64,000 nucleotides of DNA from Larix kaempferi. Taxonomy: Eukaryota; Streptophyta; Pinopsida; Pinales; Pinaceae. Position numbers and translations under genes: made by a program. Position 1 is the first letter of the stretch. The number at the start of each line of letters is the position of its first letter. Positions 22,720 to 33,029 of this stretch are shown here, piece after piece. The notes under the pieces were generated by a model. The model made no database searches, had not been told where the DNA came from, and saw nothing but the letters and a program-made list of their open reading frames with translations. The DNA lies in NCBI GenBank assembly GCA_027924585.1, contig BSBM01000965.1, positions 1,426,001 to 1,490,000 on the forward strand. The letters run 5' to 3'.

Positions 22720-24599
22720 TGTGAGGGCAGGAGCTCATCGTATGGCCGATGGAAATCATAAGTACTGTGGTTTTCCTAGGTGATAAGCATTGGGATGTAG
22801 AAGAGCACAAACTTGTTGGAGACCCGAACACGGGGTCTGTACGGACTGCAAAGAACTAACAAAATACATGTCTTACTGAGGAGTATCTCAACATATGGAC
22901 GAGGCGGGCATACCCATGCTCGTTGTCAAAATATAGTAATGGGGTCCAAGAAGGGGGACCAGAACAATACATGAAAAACTGTTGTGTACATCATATTGGT
23001 CTAGAGGGGACACAAATCTGGGACATACCCATGATCTAACCATGGTTGACGTGAAAAAATGATACACTGGAAAACATTCGTCACTCTGATTGTGGTATCA
23101 AAATGACTCATAAAAATGCTGGATCTGAAGGTGTCCAATGACTGTGAATCAAAGAAGCATGCCACTGGGGTACTTCTATAAAAATGTCACCATGCTCAGC
23201 TCGGATATCGACAGGAACATGTGACTGGTTGTTTCCTCAAGCAGTCTCACAAATGTGTGAGAGTCAGGTGACATCCGGGGTCTTCTATTAATAACTGAAA
23301 TGACCGATACCCTGTACAAATCTCAACGATGCGATCAAGGTGTTGATGTCGAGCATGTGAGAAACAATCATTTGGAGAGGCAATAAGGACTCCTTTCAAA
23401 ATGATCCATAGGCACTCACCATTGATGGCGATGGGTCCAAGGCACATGGACCTCTGGGTCTATCCTCTGGAATAAATTGGTTGGCGTTGATAGAGGGAGA
23501 CCTTGCAACTACCAAGGAAATGATGTTTCCTTGATAGGAGCATGAGGTATATAACCGAGATGTGATAGTACTGGTGGCGGGACTGACATACGGTGGGGAT
23601 GGGGAATAACTGGGGTCATGGAGTGGGAGGAATCAAAACTTCCTTTATTCAGAGCATGACGACAAGGATGACCTGACAGCATGTGAAACTAACTTGGGGT
23701 ATGGGGATCATAGCTTAAGGGATCAAGGATAAGTATTGCAACGGGAAAGACTCAAGGGGACAAACTTATATTAGGAGACTCTCAAGGTGACATATTGCAG
23801 AATGCTCTGAACAAAGGTGACCAATCTGGGGAAGCTACCATAATATTGTGATTATATATGATTTGGTGTGGTGCCAAGAGGTACCGTTGGGGCCTTCTTC
23901 ACGATTTAATGAGTTCGAGGAAGGGATAAAAGTGTGCTCAAAATGGTACTTTCGTGTGGATTTGTGTGAGCCTAGGACAATTAATGCTCGTAAGTGATTT
24001 CAATTGTAAGGAGTCTGAAAGTGATAAGGAGACTCTGAAATGGTGGAAATGTACCATCCTGTGGATTTGTAAGAGCCCGGGACGGTGATTGCTCGCTGGT
24101 GCATTCACTTTTAGAGAGTCTAAAAGCAATAAGAGGACTCCAAGGGGGTTCTTTTTCGTGTGTTAGTCGCCAAAGCCCGAAAAAGCGTAAAAGGATGCAA
24201 TGAAGAACTCTTCTAGCCAGGGTGACCAGAGTATTCCTTTTTCATAATTAGTCTACAAGGTTCAGAAAAGGGGTAAACTTATACTAGGTAAATGCCCTTT
24301 CATATACTTTTAGCGAGCATGAAAGGAAGCAAGATTTCTCGGCGATCTTTTCATTGTTTTAGGAGTCAGAAAAGAGCTTAACATAAACTCCCTAAGTGCC
24401 TTTTTCGTAAAGGAATTGATCGGCCCAAAAAAGGGATAAACTTATACCGAACAAAAGTGATGGTGAGGCAAGGAGGAAGTGTTCGATCAAGGGATAAATA
24501 TGGGTATCCAACAGAGTGATAGGGGGGAACACTGATGGGGCCTCCTTACGGGTTGATGAATGATGGAAAAGCAACGTCATAATTGCAGTATGGCTGGAG
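22720..24599 (-). other. 3' untranslated region of element B with degenerate repeats; no gene
   Basis: No frame over 70 codons that looks coding. Around 23940-24130 there is a two-copy degenerate repeat of about 125 bp (GTGGATTTGTGTGAGCC and GTGGATTTGTAAGAGCC, each followed by a GCTCG and an AGTCT-AAAG segment). A further set of short repeats with AAAAGGGGTAAACTTATA-like words lies at 24250-24450. Confidence 0.5.
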
Positions 24600-24929
24600 T
24601 GGATGGATCATGGATATGTTGTGATGCATGAACTTGTAAAGATTTAGTGGCGGCCGATGTGGCATGCAAACCGAGGTGGCAAGGAGTAGGGACACAATGT
24701 AAAAAATGTTTTTGAGGTGAGGGTGAGAAATGATCTTGAGCCTCGTCATGCACGTGGAAAACTGAATCTGGCGGTATAAAGAATGTAAAAAATGGGTGAC
24801 GGCCAAAGTGGCATGCAAACCGAGGCGATGAGGGACATGTAAAATATGTCCGGAAGATTTCGAGGTGAGAGAGAGAAATGATCTCAAGCATCATCACGAG
24901 CATGAAAAATTGAATCTGACGATATAAAG

Positions 24930-25562
24930 TGTTAGAAAAACAGGATCGCAGAGAAATAACAATAAATAGAAATGAAAATATAATCACACATACACATTAC
25001 AAGAGAGACACAAATATATCGTGGTTCACCCAACTTGGGCTACGTCCACACTGAATTTGCCAGTCCTTATTATTATTACCGTCCAACAAGGTGAAGGGAT
25101 ACAACCTGCAGCACAACCGTTGCACTTCCTCTTCTCTGTTTCACAGTCTCTCTCCTGATCTCAGAGATCTTTATAATGCATAAAACCTAATACATCATCA
25201 TCCCTAGCCGTATTACAATGTAAGGGAAATACAATGGGAAAATACCACGGGATACCCAAAACCATGGGCTAGCAAAATAGTTGGCGAAAACAACCCCAAA
25301 AATGTTCTTCAGGGGCATTGGCCCCCAACCCCCATTTCTTGGGGGCGCTGCCCCCGAACCCCTGCTGGGAGACCGCTGGCCCCCGAACCCCCCAGCCAGG
25401 GGGGATGGTCCCCCCTGGAACCCCGTGGGGGGGCGATGCCCCCCCACACCCCCCCACTGGGGTGACTGTACAGTCCACCTACATATCATATAAAACTGGG
25501 GTACAAACACGGCTGATACAATATCATCTATGAGACTACAAGATCTGGCTCCACAACCAACA
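24930..25562 (+). mobile_element. Solo LTR (or TRIM-like unit) inside the tandem array
   Basis: TGTTAGAAAAACAGG to CACAACCAACA, 633 bp, with exact duplication TAAAG at 24925-24929 and 25563-25567. Orientation is not certain. It contains CGTGGTTCACCCAAC followed by GGGCTACGTCCAC (about 25019-25050) and a GC-rich block at 25311-25464 of GCCCCCGAACCCC-like repeats. No coding sequence. Confidence 0.88.
25311..25464. repeat. GC-rich C/G-run repeats within solo LTR
   Basis: Imperfect units of about 25 bp with GGGGGCGCTGCCCCCGAACCCC-type content, giving many C-runs and potential hairpins or quadruplexes. The composition is far from the AT-rich surroundings. Confidence 0.75.
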
Positions 25563-26364
25563 TAAAGAACATTAGAAATGGACAACGACCGAAGTGGCAT
25601 GCAAATCGAGGCAACAAGGGACATGTAAGAAATGACCAGAAGATTTAGAGGTGAGAGCGAGAAATGATCTCAAGCATCATCACGAGCATGGAAAACTGAA
25701 TCCAACAATATAAAGAATGTCAGAAATGGACAACGACCGAAGTGGCACACAAACCGAGGCGATGAGGGACATGTAAAAAATGCCTAGAAGATTTAGAGGG
25801 GAGAGCGAGAAATGATCTCAAGCATCATCACGAGCACAGAAAATTGAATCCAACGATATAAAGAACGTCAGACATGAACAACAACTGAAGTGGCATGTAA
25901 ACCGAGGCCACAAGGGACATGTAAAAAATGCCCAGAAGATTTAGAGGTGAGAGCGAGAATGATCTCAAACATCATCACGAGCGCGAAAAACTGAATCCAA
26001 TGATATAAAGAGCGTCATAAACGAACAACGGCCGAAGTGGCATACAAACTGAGGCGATGAGGGGCATTAAAATATGCCCGAAAGATTTAGAGGTGAGAGT
26101 GAGAAATGATCTCAAGCATCATCACGAGTGTGGAAAACAGAATCCGACGATATAAAGAACGTCAGAAATGGACAACAGCCGAAGTGGCATGCAAACCGAG
26201 GCGACGACGGGCATTAAAATATGCCCGAAAAAGGTGCCGGTTAAAACTGCAAACTGATTGGACCACCGTGGAGTTCTAGCTGCGCTGAGTGTATTGGTAT
26301 CAATGGTTTGAGAAATGGGCCTTGGATGATCCCGTAATGGCAAAAGGAAAATAAGGCCAATGTC

Positions 26365-26372
26365 TATAAATA
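26365..26372 (+). promoter_or_regulatory. TATA box of the antisense gene in element B
   Basis: TATAAATA in the context GTCTATAAATAGTAAG. A CCAAT word is at 26357 and its complement ATTGG at about 26252. It lies about 130 bp before a good splice donor, the spacing expected for a short non-coding first exon. Confidence 0.55.
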
Positions 26373-26498
26373 GTAAGTGGTCCGCATAATAGGTGTCATT
26401 TGTGTGTGGTGAGTTTGACAGAGCAAGAGAGGAGGTCAGAGGTAAAAGTTGAGTTTGTGGGAGATTTCACTGGTGGATTTGCATTCCGAGAGTTGCAG

Positions 26499-26990
26499 GT
26501 AAGAGCCCATGTCCCTAGCTTTGTCTTTTAAGAGTTGTTGTTTTCTTTGGGGTCTTTGGGGGGTCGTACCGGCCATAAATGGGAACCTACGTGGCATAGC
26601 GTGGGTTCCTGATGGTTTGGTGTGGTTTGGACAACAACAATGGGGGAGCTAGCTGCGTTGCAAAGTGCAGTTTTCGTTGCCAAAGGTGCGGTCTAGACCG
26701 CGCTGGGGTATCCAGAAATCTGCGGTGTGCCCCGCGGGTGGACTCATGATGGTTGCGCTCTGAAGTGCGTCTTTCCAAGGGGAAAGCGCGCTTCAGAGTG
26801 CAACCAGGGAGTGGTGCGGCCTGCGGTGTGCACGCAGCTTTCTGGGAGGAAAGCGCGGTGTGAACCGCAGGAATGTGTTTGGTAAATGCGTTCTGGAACA
26901 CGCATTTCAAGGGAGAAAGCGCACTCCAGAGGGTTGTTTTTTTTAATTTTTTTATGGGGAGCTGATGAGATTTATTGTTTTTATTGTCAG
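26499..26990 (+). other. Predicted intron 1 of the antisense gene, GC-rich
   Basis: GTAAGAG donor and TTTATTGTCAG acceptor with a T-rich tract. The middle (26640-26930) is GC-rich with repeated words such as GCGGTGTG, AAAGCGCGC and TTCAGAGTGCAACC, unlike the flanking exons. Confidence 0.5.
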
Positions 26991-27850
26991 GATGCCATAG
27001 CTGGGGTGGAGAGAGTGGGAGATTCCTCCCAACATCCAGAGGAATATACGGACAAACCGAGCGGTTCGGGAGGCACTAGCTGATAGTGGGCTCCTGAAGT
27101 TTGCAGAGATCCCATACATGTGTTCAACACCTCTGTTGCTGAACAAGTTAGTTGAGTTCTGGGACTTTGATATCGAGGCTTTCATGATCCAAGGTGAGCG
27201 GCTATATTTGACCTTAGCCGATGTATATTTCCTGACTAGGTTTCCTCGGTTAGGTATGGTTGCCGAGACTCAGTCGAGGAGGCCAGGGAATATCTCGATG
27301 GAGACTTTACTGGAGAGACACTGTTTTCCTGTGGCAGAGGTGAGTGGCTCTTCACTCATGTTGTGTGACATAGAGAGCCTGGTTACACAGGCTATTGCAG
27401 CAGCAGTGGTGCGAGTTTTGGGTTCTCATGGCCCTAACCGGATCACGGGAGGGCAGATGTTATTGATAGAGGGCGTCCTTAACGAGATGTACTATGCTTG
27501 GGGACATATGTATTTGACTGCTTTTCGGCGAGATCTGAGCAAGGTCCGACACTTAGGGAAGGAGTTTTATTTTCCGTCCTTTGTGTGTTCCTTTTTCTTT
27601 GAGTGGGTCTAGACGCTGTGACCCCATAGATCTATATGAGCGGCGGGACTGACAGAGCTGCGGATGCGACGATGGAGCGAGATGATGAATTGCAGTGGTG
27701 GAGGGATAGTGGGCCATTTCTTTACAAAGGAGTTGTTTCTACAATGGATGCAGATACCTGTATCGATTGAGGATTACCCGTATGCCAGGATCAACTTTCG
27801 TGGGGACCTAGAGATGCCGAGAACTCTTGGCCAAGATTGGGCACCAGATG

Positions 27851-27947
27851 GTATGTCTGTTTTACTTTAATTTGTCAGGTGTTTATGTATGATATCATAT
27901 GTTAGTGGTTTGACCTGTATTGACATTTTGGTGTTTTTGTTTGACAG
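27851..27947 (+). other. Predicted intron 2 of the antisense gene
   Basis: 97 nt, T-rich, GTATGT donor, TTTGTTTGACAG acceptor. Its removal bridges two open frames (mod-3 phases differ on the two sides), the best evidence that it is real. Confidence 0.7.
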
Positions 27948-28444
27948 ATGTGGGACTGCTACCACCGTCGGGTCATAGGCTAAGACGAGGGCATGTGGAG
28001 GGGGTGGACCCAGTCGGTCGTGGACAGGGTCATCGCCGAAGTGCCACAGTTACTATGGATGTTTTGAGGCGGGGGATTGATCGGCTCCTGGAGGGGATCT
28101 CAGGCAATGGATGGCAGCATTTGGACCAGGAGTTGATAGATATCTATTATGATGCGCCACAGCAGTGGAGGCCTATTATGTGACGTATTGTGATGGCCGT
28201 GGGGACAGTGAGAAATTTTGCTCGAGGGGATGTACCTTACCTTGGGTAGGATGAGGAGGATGACAGCCTAAGGAGGAGGACCCTGAGGAGAAGCTTCCTG
28301 AGGAGGAGCTGGGAGAGGATGAGCTTGCAGTGCAGGTGGCTGCAGTGACTACCACTGAGGTAGGGGGTCAGCAGGAGATGATGATTATGAGGACTACCGG
28401 GAGGAGTTAGACTAGGTAGTTGACAGGGCTGTTATAGCTTAAAA

Positions 28445-28625
28445 TGACACTTCTCCATTCGTGACGACACTTGTATTGCTTGGTCGCATGACGACACTTC
28501 TTGAGATCAAGTTTAGTCACACAACAAGACACTTGTGGATTGAAGGGTCATTTGGGACACTTAACATGGTTGAAAGTGCCTCTCTCTTGGTCCATTTGAT
28601 GGTCATAACCCTTAGGAACACTTCT
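28445..28625 (+). promoter_or_regulatory. Repeated GACACTT words in U3 of element C
   Basis: GACACTT occurs after AAT, GAC, GAC, AA and GG contexts and once as AACACTT, within about 180 bp near the U3 start. The right LTR has the same set on the minus strand (31930-32107). Possible enhancer repeats; no factor is known to me. Confidence 0.4.
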
Positions 28626-28857
28626 CCAGACCAAACCACCTCCTTAAAACCATCAAAAAGCCATGTTTTGGCCATATTTCCACATGTGCACTAGTATCCT
28701 ATGCAGAGAGTAGTGCCCACCTTGAAAAATGCGCTGGTTTGCAGTAGGAAGAGTAGGGCTCTTTCCTGAATCAGTCAAAATATTGAATTTTGGTCAAATT
28801 GGGTTGGTTTGGGAACCTCCTAATCGGTTATAACTGCCTTTCCTCTCCTTCATTGAC

Positions 28858-28865
28858 TATATAAG
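28858..28865 (+). promoter_or_regulatory. TATA box in left LTR of element C
   Basis: TATATAAG in GACTATATAAGGAAGG. The inverted copy is at 31685-31692 on the minus strand, so the two promoters point towards each other. Confidence 0.65.
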
Positions 28866-29454
28866 GAAGGTAGAAGGGTTATGAGAGAGGACCAAGCCCA
28901 TAACAATGTTATGCTAGAGGAATGGATACCCTCATCCCCCTCTCTTGTGCCTCAGTTTCTGATAAACCCTAGCACAGTTAATTAGAGGCTGGGATCCTTG
29001 GAGAACAGAAGCATGAGACCTTGAATCTAGGTTTCGTGAAGTTCCAAGCTTGAGGGAAGGTATAATTTTATGTACTTGCTTCATTCATTAATAAATATTA
29101 GATGCTCTTCACTTTCCAAATTTGACCTATTCATGTGTGTCTTAGATTTGATTACAGTTTACTTATAGTTTGATGTCTTCTCCTATCATGAATATCAGTC
29201 TTATATATGTAGTCAAATGTATTTGAGAAAGGTATGAAGTTGTTTTGCAGGTGTGGGCCCTGTGACACTGAATAGCATTGAAGAGCGAGGAAGAGAAAGG
29301 CTGGGATCAACCTTCTTAATAAGGTACAATCCTCTTTAACCTTTATCTCTTTGCTTACTAGTTGTACTTGCAAAACATTTGTAGGTCTATCTTTCATCCC
29401 TGTAAGTTGGTAGTTTCTCCACTGAACTATAGGTGTATTTTCCTCACAACAAAA

Positions 29455-29472
29455 TGGTGACTCCATTGGGGA
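29455..29472 (+). other. tRNA-Arg-like primer site, left arm of element C
   Basis: TGGTGACTCCATTGGGGA differs from TGGCGACTCCACTGGGGA, the complement of a plant tRNA-Arg 3' end as I remember it, by two C-to-T changes. It lies 3 bp after the LTR. Confidence 0.65.
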
Positions 29473-31077
29473 ATAGCCTATATGCTTAGGGGTATCCAAG
29501 GTCATTTCTTCAGTTTTGTTTGAAGGTATTTGTTCAATTTCTTGATTAGAATCAGTTATTAGGCTCTGTTTGACCCTCCTTGGCTCTTACAGACCCTTAC
29601 TGGCTCAGGTGTGGGGGGTTTTTGCCCTATTTTTTCAACTTTTCCCACATGGGTGCTATTGTTGTGAGGCACAGTAGCGCATTCCCTTGTTCCGGCGATG
29701 GTCTTCCTCATAGATAGTAGCGCACACATCCTAGAATTGAGTTTTTTGGGTTTTGACCTGTTTGGGGGGCTGTGGCTGCATTTTTTGGGGTCCCTGATGA
29801 CCTTAGGTCTGAGTTAAACCACTGTAAGTGGTCTCCTATCCTTGTACTAATCCTATGCTCATGATTTGGACCTCCTTTGATCAATTTGGGCTTGTTTGGA
29901 AAGTTTTGGGGCTTGTTGACCCAAGTTGTAGGGTTGTGTACCAGTTTGGTGTTTTGTACCCTAATTTGAGTCTGACTGAACCTACATCCTCCATTTCCAC
30001 TGGATTTGAAACCTACTGAGTCTACTTGACCCTATTTGTATCTATTTGAGTGAAATTTCTCTTTAGATTGGTTTCTTATTCTCTCTTATGCTTTTAGTTT
30101 TCTTTTTGTAGTGAAAGCTCAAGTGTCTTTGCTGCTGTTCAGGACCTTGACTACACTGTTTATGTGCAGACCTGACTTTACCAAACCAAAATTCTTTGTA
30201 AGTCATTTGCTTTGTTTGGGTCTAAAAGTAGGTTTCGTATGCTTTTCCCAATGGTTGGCATGCTTACATCAATAAGAATCTGAAAGTCATTTTGGTAGCT
30301 TTTACTGTTTCAATAAGGAAACTTGAAAGTTCTTTGCTTTTGCTTTGGTAGTAGGTTACCTTCAATTTCAGTTTTGTTTCTCACCTTTGAAAAGCATAAA
30401 AAAAAATTTGATTTATTTTCTGAGTAGAGTACCTTGCAAGTGGCTTAAAGGATTTAAGAGTGCTTTGCATAAAAAAGAAGAAGTTTTCTTTTGCATACTT
30501 ATTTGTTTGAGTAGCTGCATTCTTAGGTTTTGAGTTTAATTTTGTACATTTTGACTTTATTTTTACCTTTTGGCATTCAAAAAGACTAAAAATTGAATTT
30601 GCAAATGCATTCTAGATCGTATCTTTAGGACTTGCATTGAAAAGAAAAGATTTGTTTAGTGGTAAAAATTTCATTTCAGTATTCTATCTCTGTTATAACC
30701 ACTCTCACACACCCACTACCTTTTTGAGTAAGCAAGTAACCTTTAAAATGAACCCTAATAAAATGTACTAGTAACATTTTCATTTCTAGGTTACACTATT
30801 CACCAACTAGTTTTGGTTAGGATCGTGGGTTTAAAACACCTTAAACCACCCGAGATCACACATTACGCAAAAATCGTAGTTCGACTATCACAGGTAAACC
30901 CACCTCATTCAAAACTTGCCTGGGATCTATGCAGTAGGTCTTGTGAGATCAGATTGTTGGGAATAAGCCCCTACTTTCTGTTTCGAGCATATACTAGGAT
31001 CAAATCACGTTTGGGAACTCTTTTGAGTTTCGGGCTCAGATACCCTGCCCACGCCCTTTGATTCGACCAGAGACTGT
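29473..31077. other. Central spacer of element C; no gene
   Basis: T-rich, no open frame over 85 codons that looks coding, no domain. Similarity between the two arms ends within about 10 bp beyond the primer sites, so only one side (or neither) can be the native leader. Confidence 0.55.
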
Positions 31078-31095
31078 TCCTCAGTGGAGTCCCCA
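31078..31095 (-). other. tRNA-Arg-like primer site, right arm of element C
   Basis: TGGGGACTCCACTGAGGA in minus sense, two mismatches to the tRNA-Arg-type site, 3 bp from the LTR, mirroring the left arm. Confidence 0.65.
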
Positions 31096-31098
31096 TTC

Positions 31099-32120
31099 TG
31101 TTGTGAGGGAAATACACCTATAGTTCAGGGGAGAAACTACCAACTTACAGGGATGAAAGATAGACCTACAAATGTTCTGCAAGTACAACTAGTAAGCAAA
31201 GAGATAAATGTTAAAGAGGATGTGTACCTTATTAAGAAGGTTGATCCCAACCTTTCTCTTCCTCACTCTTCAATGCTAGTCAGTGTCACAAGGCCCACAC
31301 CTGCAAAACAACTTCATACCTTCCTCAAATACATTTGACTACATATATAAGACTGATATTCATGATAGAAGAAGACATCAAACTATAAGTAAACTGTAAT
31401 CAAATCTAAGACATACATGAATAGGTCATATTTGGAAAGGGAAGAACGTCTGATATTTATTAATGAATGAAGCAAGTACATAAAATTATACCTTCCTTTA
31501 AGCTTGGCACTTCACGAAACCTAGATTCAAGGTCTCCTGCTTCTGTTCTCCAAGGATCCCAGCCTCTAATCAGCTGTGCTAGGTTTATCAGAAACTGAGG
31601 CACAAGAGAGGGGGATAAGGGTCTCCTTTCCTCCAGCATAACATTGTTATGAGCTTGGTCCTCTCTCATTGTCCTTCTACCTTCCTTATATAGTCAATGA
31701 AGGAGAGGAAAAGTAGTTATAACCGATCAGGAGGTTCCCAAACCAACCCAATTTGACCAAAATTCGAGATTTTGACCGAGTCAGGAAAGTGCCCTACTCT
31801 TCCTACTGCAAACCAGCGCATTTTTCAAGGTGGGTGCTACTCTCTGCATAGGATACTAGCGCACATGTGGAAATATGGCCAAAACAGGGTTTTCTGATGG
31901 TTTTTAGGAGGTGGTTTGGTATGGAGAAGTGTTCCTAAGGGTTATGACCATCAAATGGACTAGGAGTGAGGTAAATTCAACCATGTTAAGTGTCCCAAAT
32001 GACCCTTCAATCCACAAGTGTCCTGTTGTGTGACTAAACTTGATCTCAAGAAGTGTCGTCATGCGACCAAGCGATACAAGTGTCGTCACGGACGGAGAAG
32101 TGTCATTTTAAGCTATAACA
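31099..32120 (-). repeat. Right (inverted) LTR of element C
   Basis: 1022 bp, reverse complement of the left LTR with scattered substitutions, many of them transitions. Confidence 0.88.
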
Positions 32121-32260
32121 AGGGTTGCCCCCACTTTGATGTTCATGTGGGAGTTTTTGTATATATAGCTCATGATATTTACCGAGGATGTTGTTGGGGC
32201 TCCTCGCTGTGTTTATATGTATATTTGGGTATAGTGGGTACTTGTGACATTTTCATGATG

Positions 32261-32286
32261 ATATATATATATATATATATATATAT
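32261..32286. repeat. (AT)n microsatellite
   Basis: Thirteen AT repeats followed by a T-run, in the 3' region of element B. Confidence 0.9.
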
Positions 32287-32331
32287 TTTTTTATGGCACG
32301 TGGATGCCTTTTGTGATGGTGTTTTGCTTTC

Positions 32332-32403
32332 TATGCACGTGGATGCAATTATGACTATGCACGTGGATGCACTTATGGTTATGCACGTAGATGCATTGAT
32401 GGT
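32332..32403. repeat. Three tandem 24-bp units with G-box core
   Basis: TATGCACGTGGATGC-type units start at 32332, 32356 and 32380, with a related GGCACGTGGATGCC at 32295. Three carry CACGTG, the plant G-box core bound by bZIP and bHLH factors; the last has CACGTA. Confidence 0.8.
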
Positions 32404-32464
32404 TAATTTTCTTTTTTATATTTTTTAAATGATATTTTTATGTACATGTGGGTGGTATGTATGA

Positions 32465-32901
32465 TTGATGCCCTATATATGGTGATTCGTGTGCCAATCT
32501 AGAATATTGTTAGCCATATGGTCTGCTACACTATTTTGATTTTGTGCGACATGAGTGAATGTAATGGATTCAAACTATCTAATCATTTTTTTAGTGCACA
32601 TGAACTTTCTAAAAAGGTAGGGATCCCGTACCTGATAACAGTTGTTGAGTTGAGCGAAAAGCAGGTGGGAATCAAGAAACACATGAAGGTGACATATGCC
32701 CATATGGAGGGCGACGGTCAGTAGATTGGCCATAGCATCATACTCAGTCTGGTTGTTGGTAGCATCACCTATGCACACTCCATCAAGGTGTATGAGCTTG
32801 TGTGAGGGGGAATATAAGACCCAAGCTACAGAGGCGAGGTTCGGGGACCAACGACTTGTGCCATCGGCAAAACCGACGTATTGTGGTGAGAGGGAGCCCA
32901 T
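32465..32901 (-). pseudogene. Archaeal-type RNase H of element B
   Basis: FADGTSRWSPNLASVAWVLY, then ATNNQTEYDAMANLLTVAL, then HVFLDSHLLFAQLNNCYQVR, then after one stop (32572-32574) HVAQNQNSVADHMANNILDW. Catalytic D-E-D-D positions are all present (ADGTS, TEYD, LDSH, VADH). Lies 130 bp after the integrase stop in another frame, so it was probably a separate ORF or the tail of pol before decay. Same position as in element A. Confidence 0.82.
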
Positions 32902-33029
32902 CTGTGATCATGGAGCCCATCTGTGATCATGCAGGGTAATCAAAATGTAAGGTCGTAGATAAAAAGGGTGGGAAAGAAAAATGAAATGAAACTGTACAAA
33001 AGGGGACTGGTGGGTCCTAAAAAAAGGTG

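Larger units (their letters stand above)
24600..26235 (-). repeat. About seven tandem units of 147-149 bp in 3' region of element B
   Basis: The anchor GTGGCAT (or GTGGCAC) occurs at 24659, 24808, 25594, 25742, 25890, 26037 and 26184. After subtracting the 638-bp solo LTR insertion, spacing is 149, 148, 148, 148, 147 and 147. Units share GAAATGATCTCAAGCATCAT, CACGAGC, GATATAAAGAA and a CCGAAGTGGCATGCAAACCG segment. Satellite-like arrays in this part of Tat/Ogre elements are known and have seeded genomic satellites. Confidence 0.92.
26395..28415 (+). pseudogene. Spliced antisense gene of element B (plant-mobile-domain-like protein), decayed
   Basis: Runs opposite to pol, between the second RNase H and the 3' LTR. 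Proposed exons: non-coding exon to 26498; exon 26991-27850; exon 27948-28415. Introns 26499-26990 (CAG|GTAAGAG to TTGTCAG|G) and 27851-27947 (ATG|GTATGT to TTGACAG|A). Splicing the second intron (phase 1) joins DWAPD to VGLLPPSGHRLRRG in frame. ATG is at 26992; codon 3 is TAG (one C-to-T from CAG). Then comes KFAEIPYMCSTPLLLNKLVE, GERLYLTLADVYFLTRFPR, LLERHCFPVAEVSG, NEMYYAWGHMYLTAFRRD. LTLADVYFLTRFPRLG resembles the LTLEDVAxLLGLPxxG core of plant mobile domains. Stops and a shift lie at 27610-27640. The tail is acidic (EEDPEEKLPEEELGEDE) and ends at the TAG of 28413-28415. Antisense extra ORFs are known in some Tat elements such as Grande; identity with those is not shown. Confidence 0.65.
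28430..29451 (+). repeat. Left (forward) LTR of element C
   Basis: 1022 bp. U3 holds six GACACTT or similar words in the first 180 bp, and a TATA box at 28858. Its end CACAACA is followed by AAA and a primer site. Confidence 0.88.
28425..32125. mobile_element. Element C: insertion with two LTRs in inverted orientation, plus flanking duplications
   Basis: The insert is 28430-32120. Left arm 28430-29451 and right arm 31099-32120 are both 1022 bp and are inverted copies of one LTR (TGTTATAGCTTAAAATG to CCTCACAACA), similar at over 90 percent by eye. Both outer ends are the U3 start; both inner ends carry a primer site. Flanks are AGGGC (28425-28429) and AGGGT (32121-32125), a 5-bp duplication with one C-to-T change, so this looks like one integration event rather than two. 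The 1.6-kb centre has no coding capacity. Inserted just after the stop codon of the antisense gene in B. Confidence 0.82.

Noticed and set aside
24462-24980. Histidine/phenylalanine-rich minus-strand frames over the 148-bp array
   Set aside because: Products are repeats of the array itself and break at the solo LTR; no sign of selection for coding.
25187-25624. Several open frames on both strands in the GC-rich solo LTR
   Set aside because: Open on all frames because of C- and G-runs; products are Gly/Pro low complexity and cross the solo LTR boundary.
24600-26235. CRISPR-like appearance of regular repeats
   Set aside because: Whole 148-bp units repeat with no unique spacers, in plant retroelement DNA; a tandem array.
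28461-28694. Open frames inside both LTRs of element C (also 31904-32089)
   Set aside because: Duplicated by LTR identity, short, overlap the U3 promoter region.
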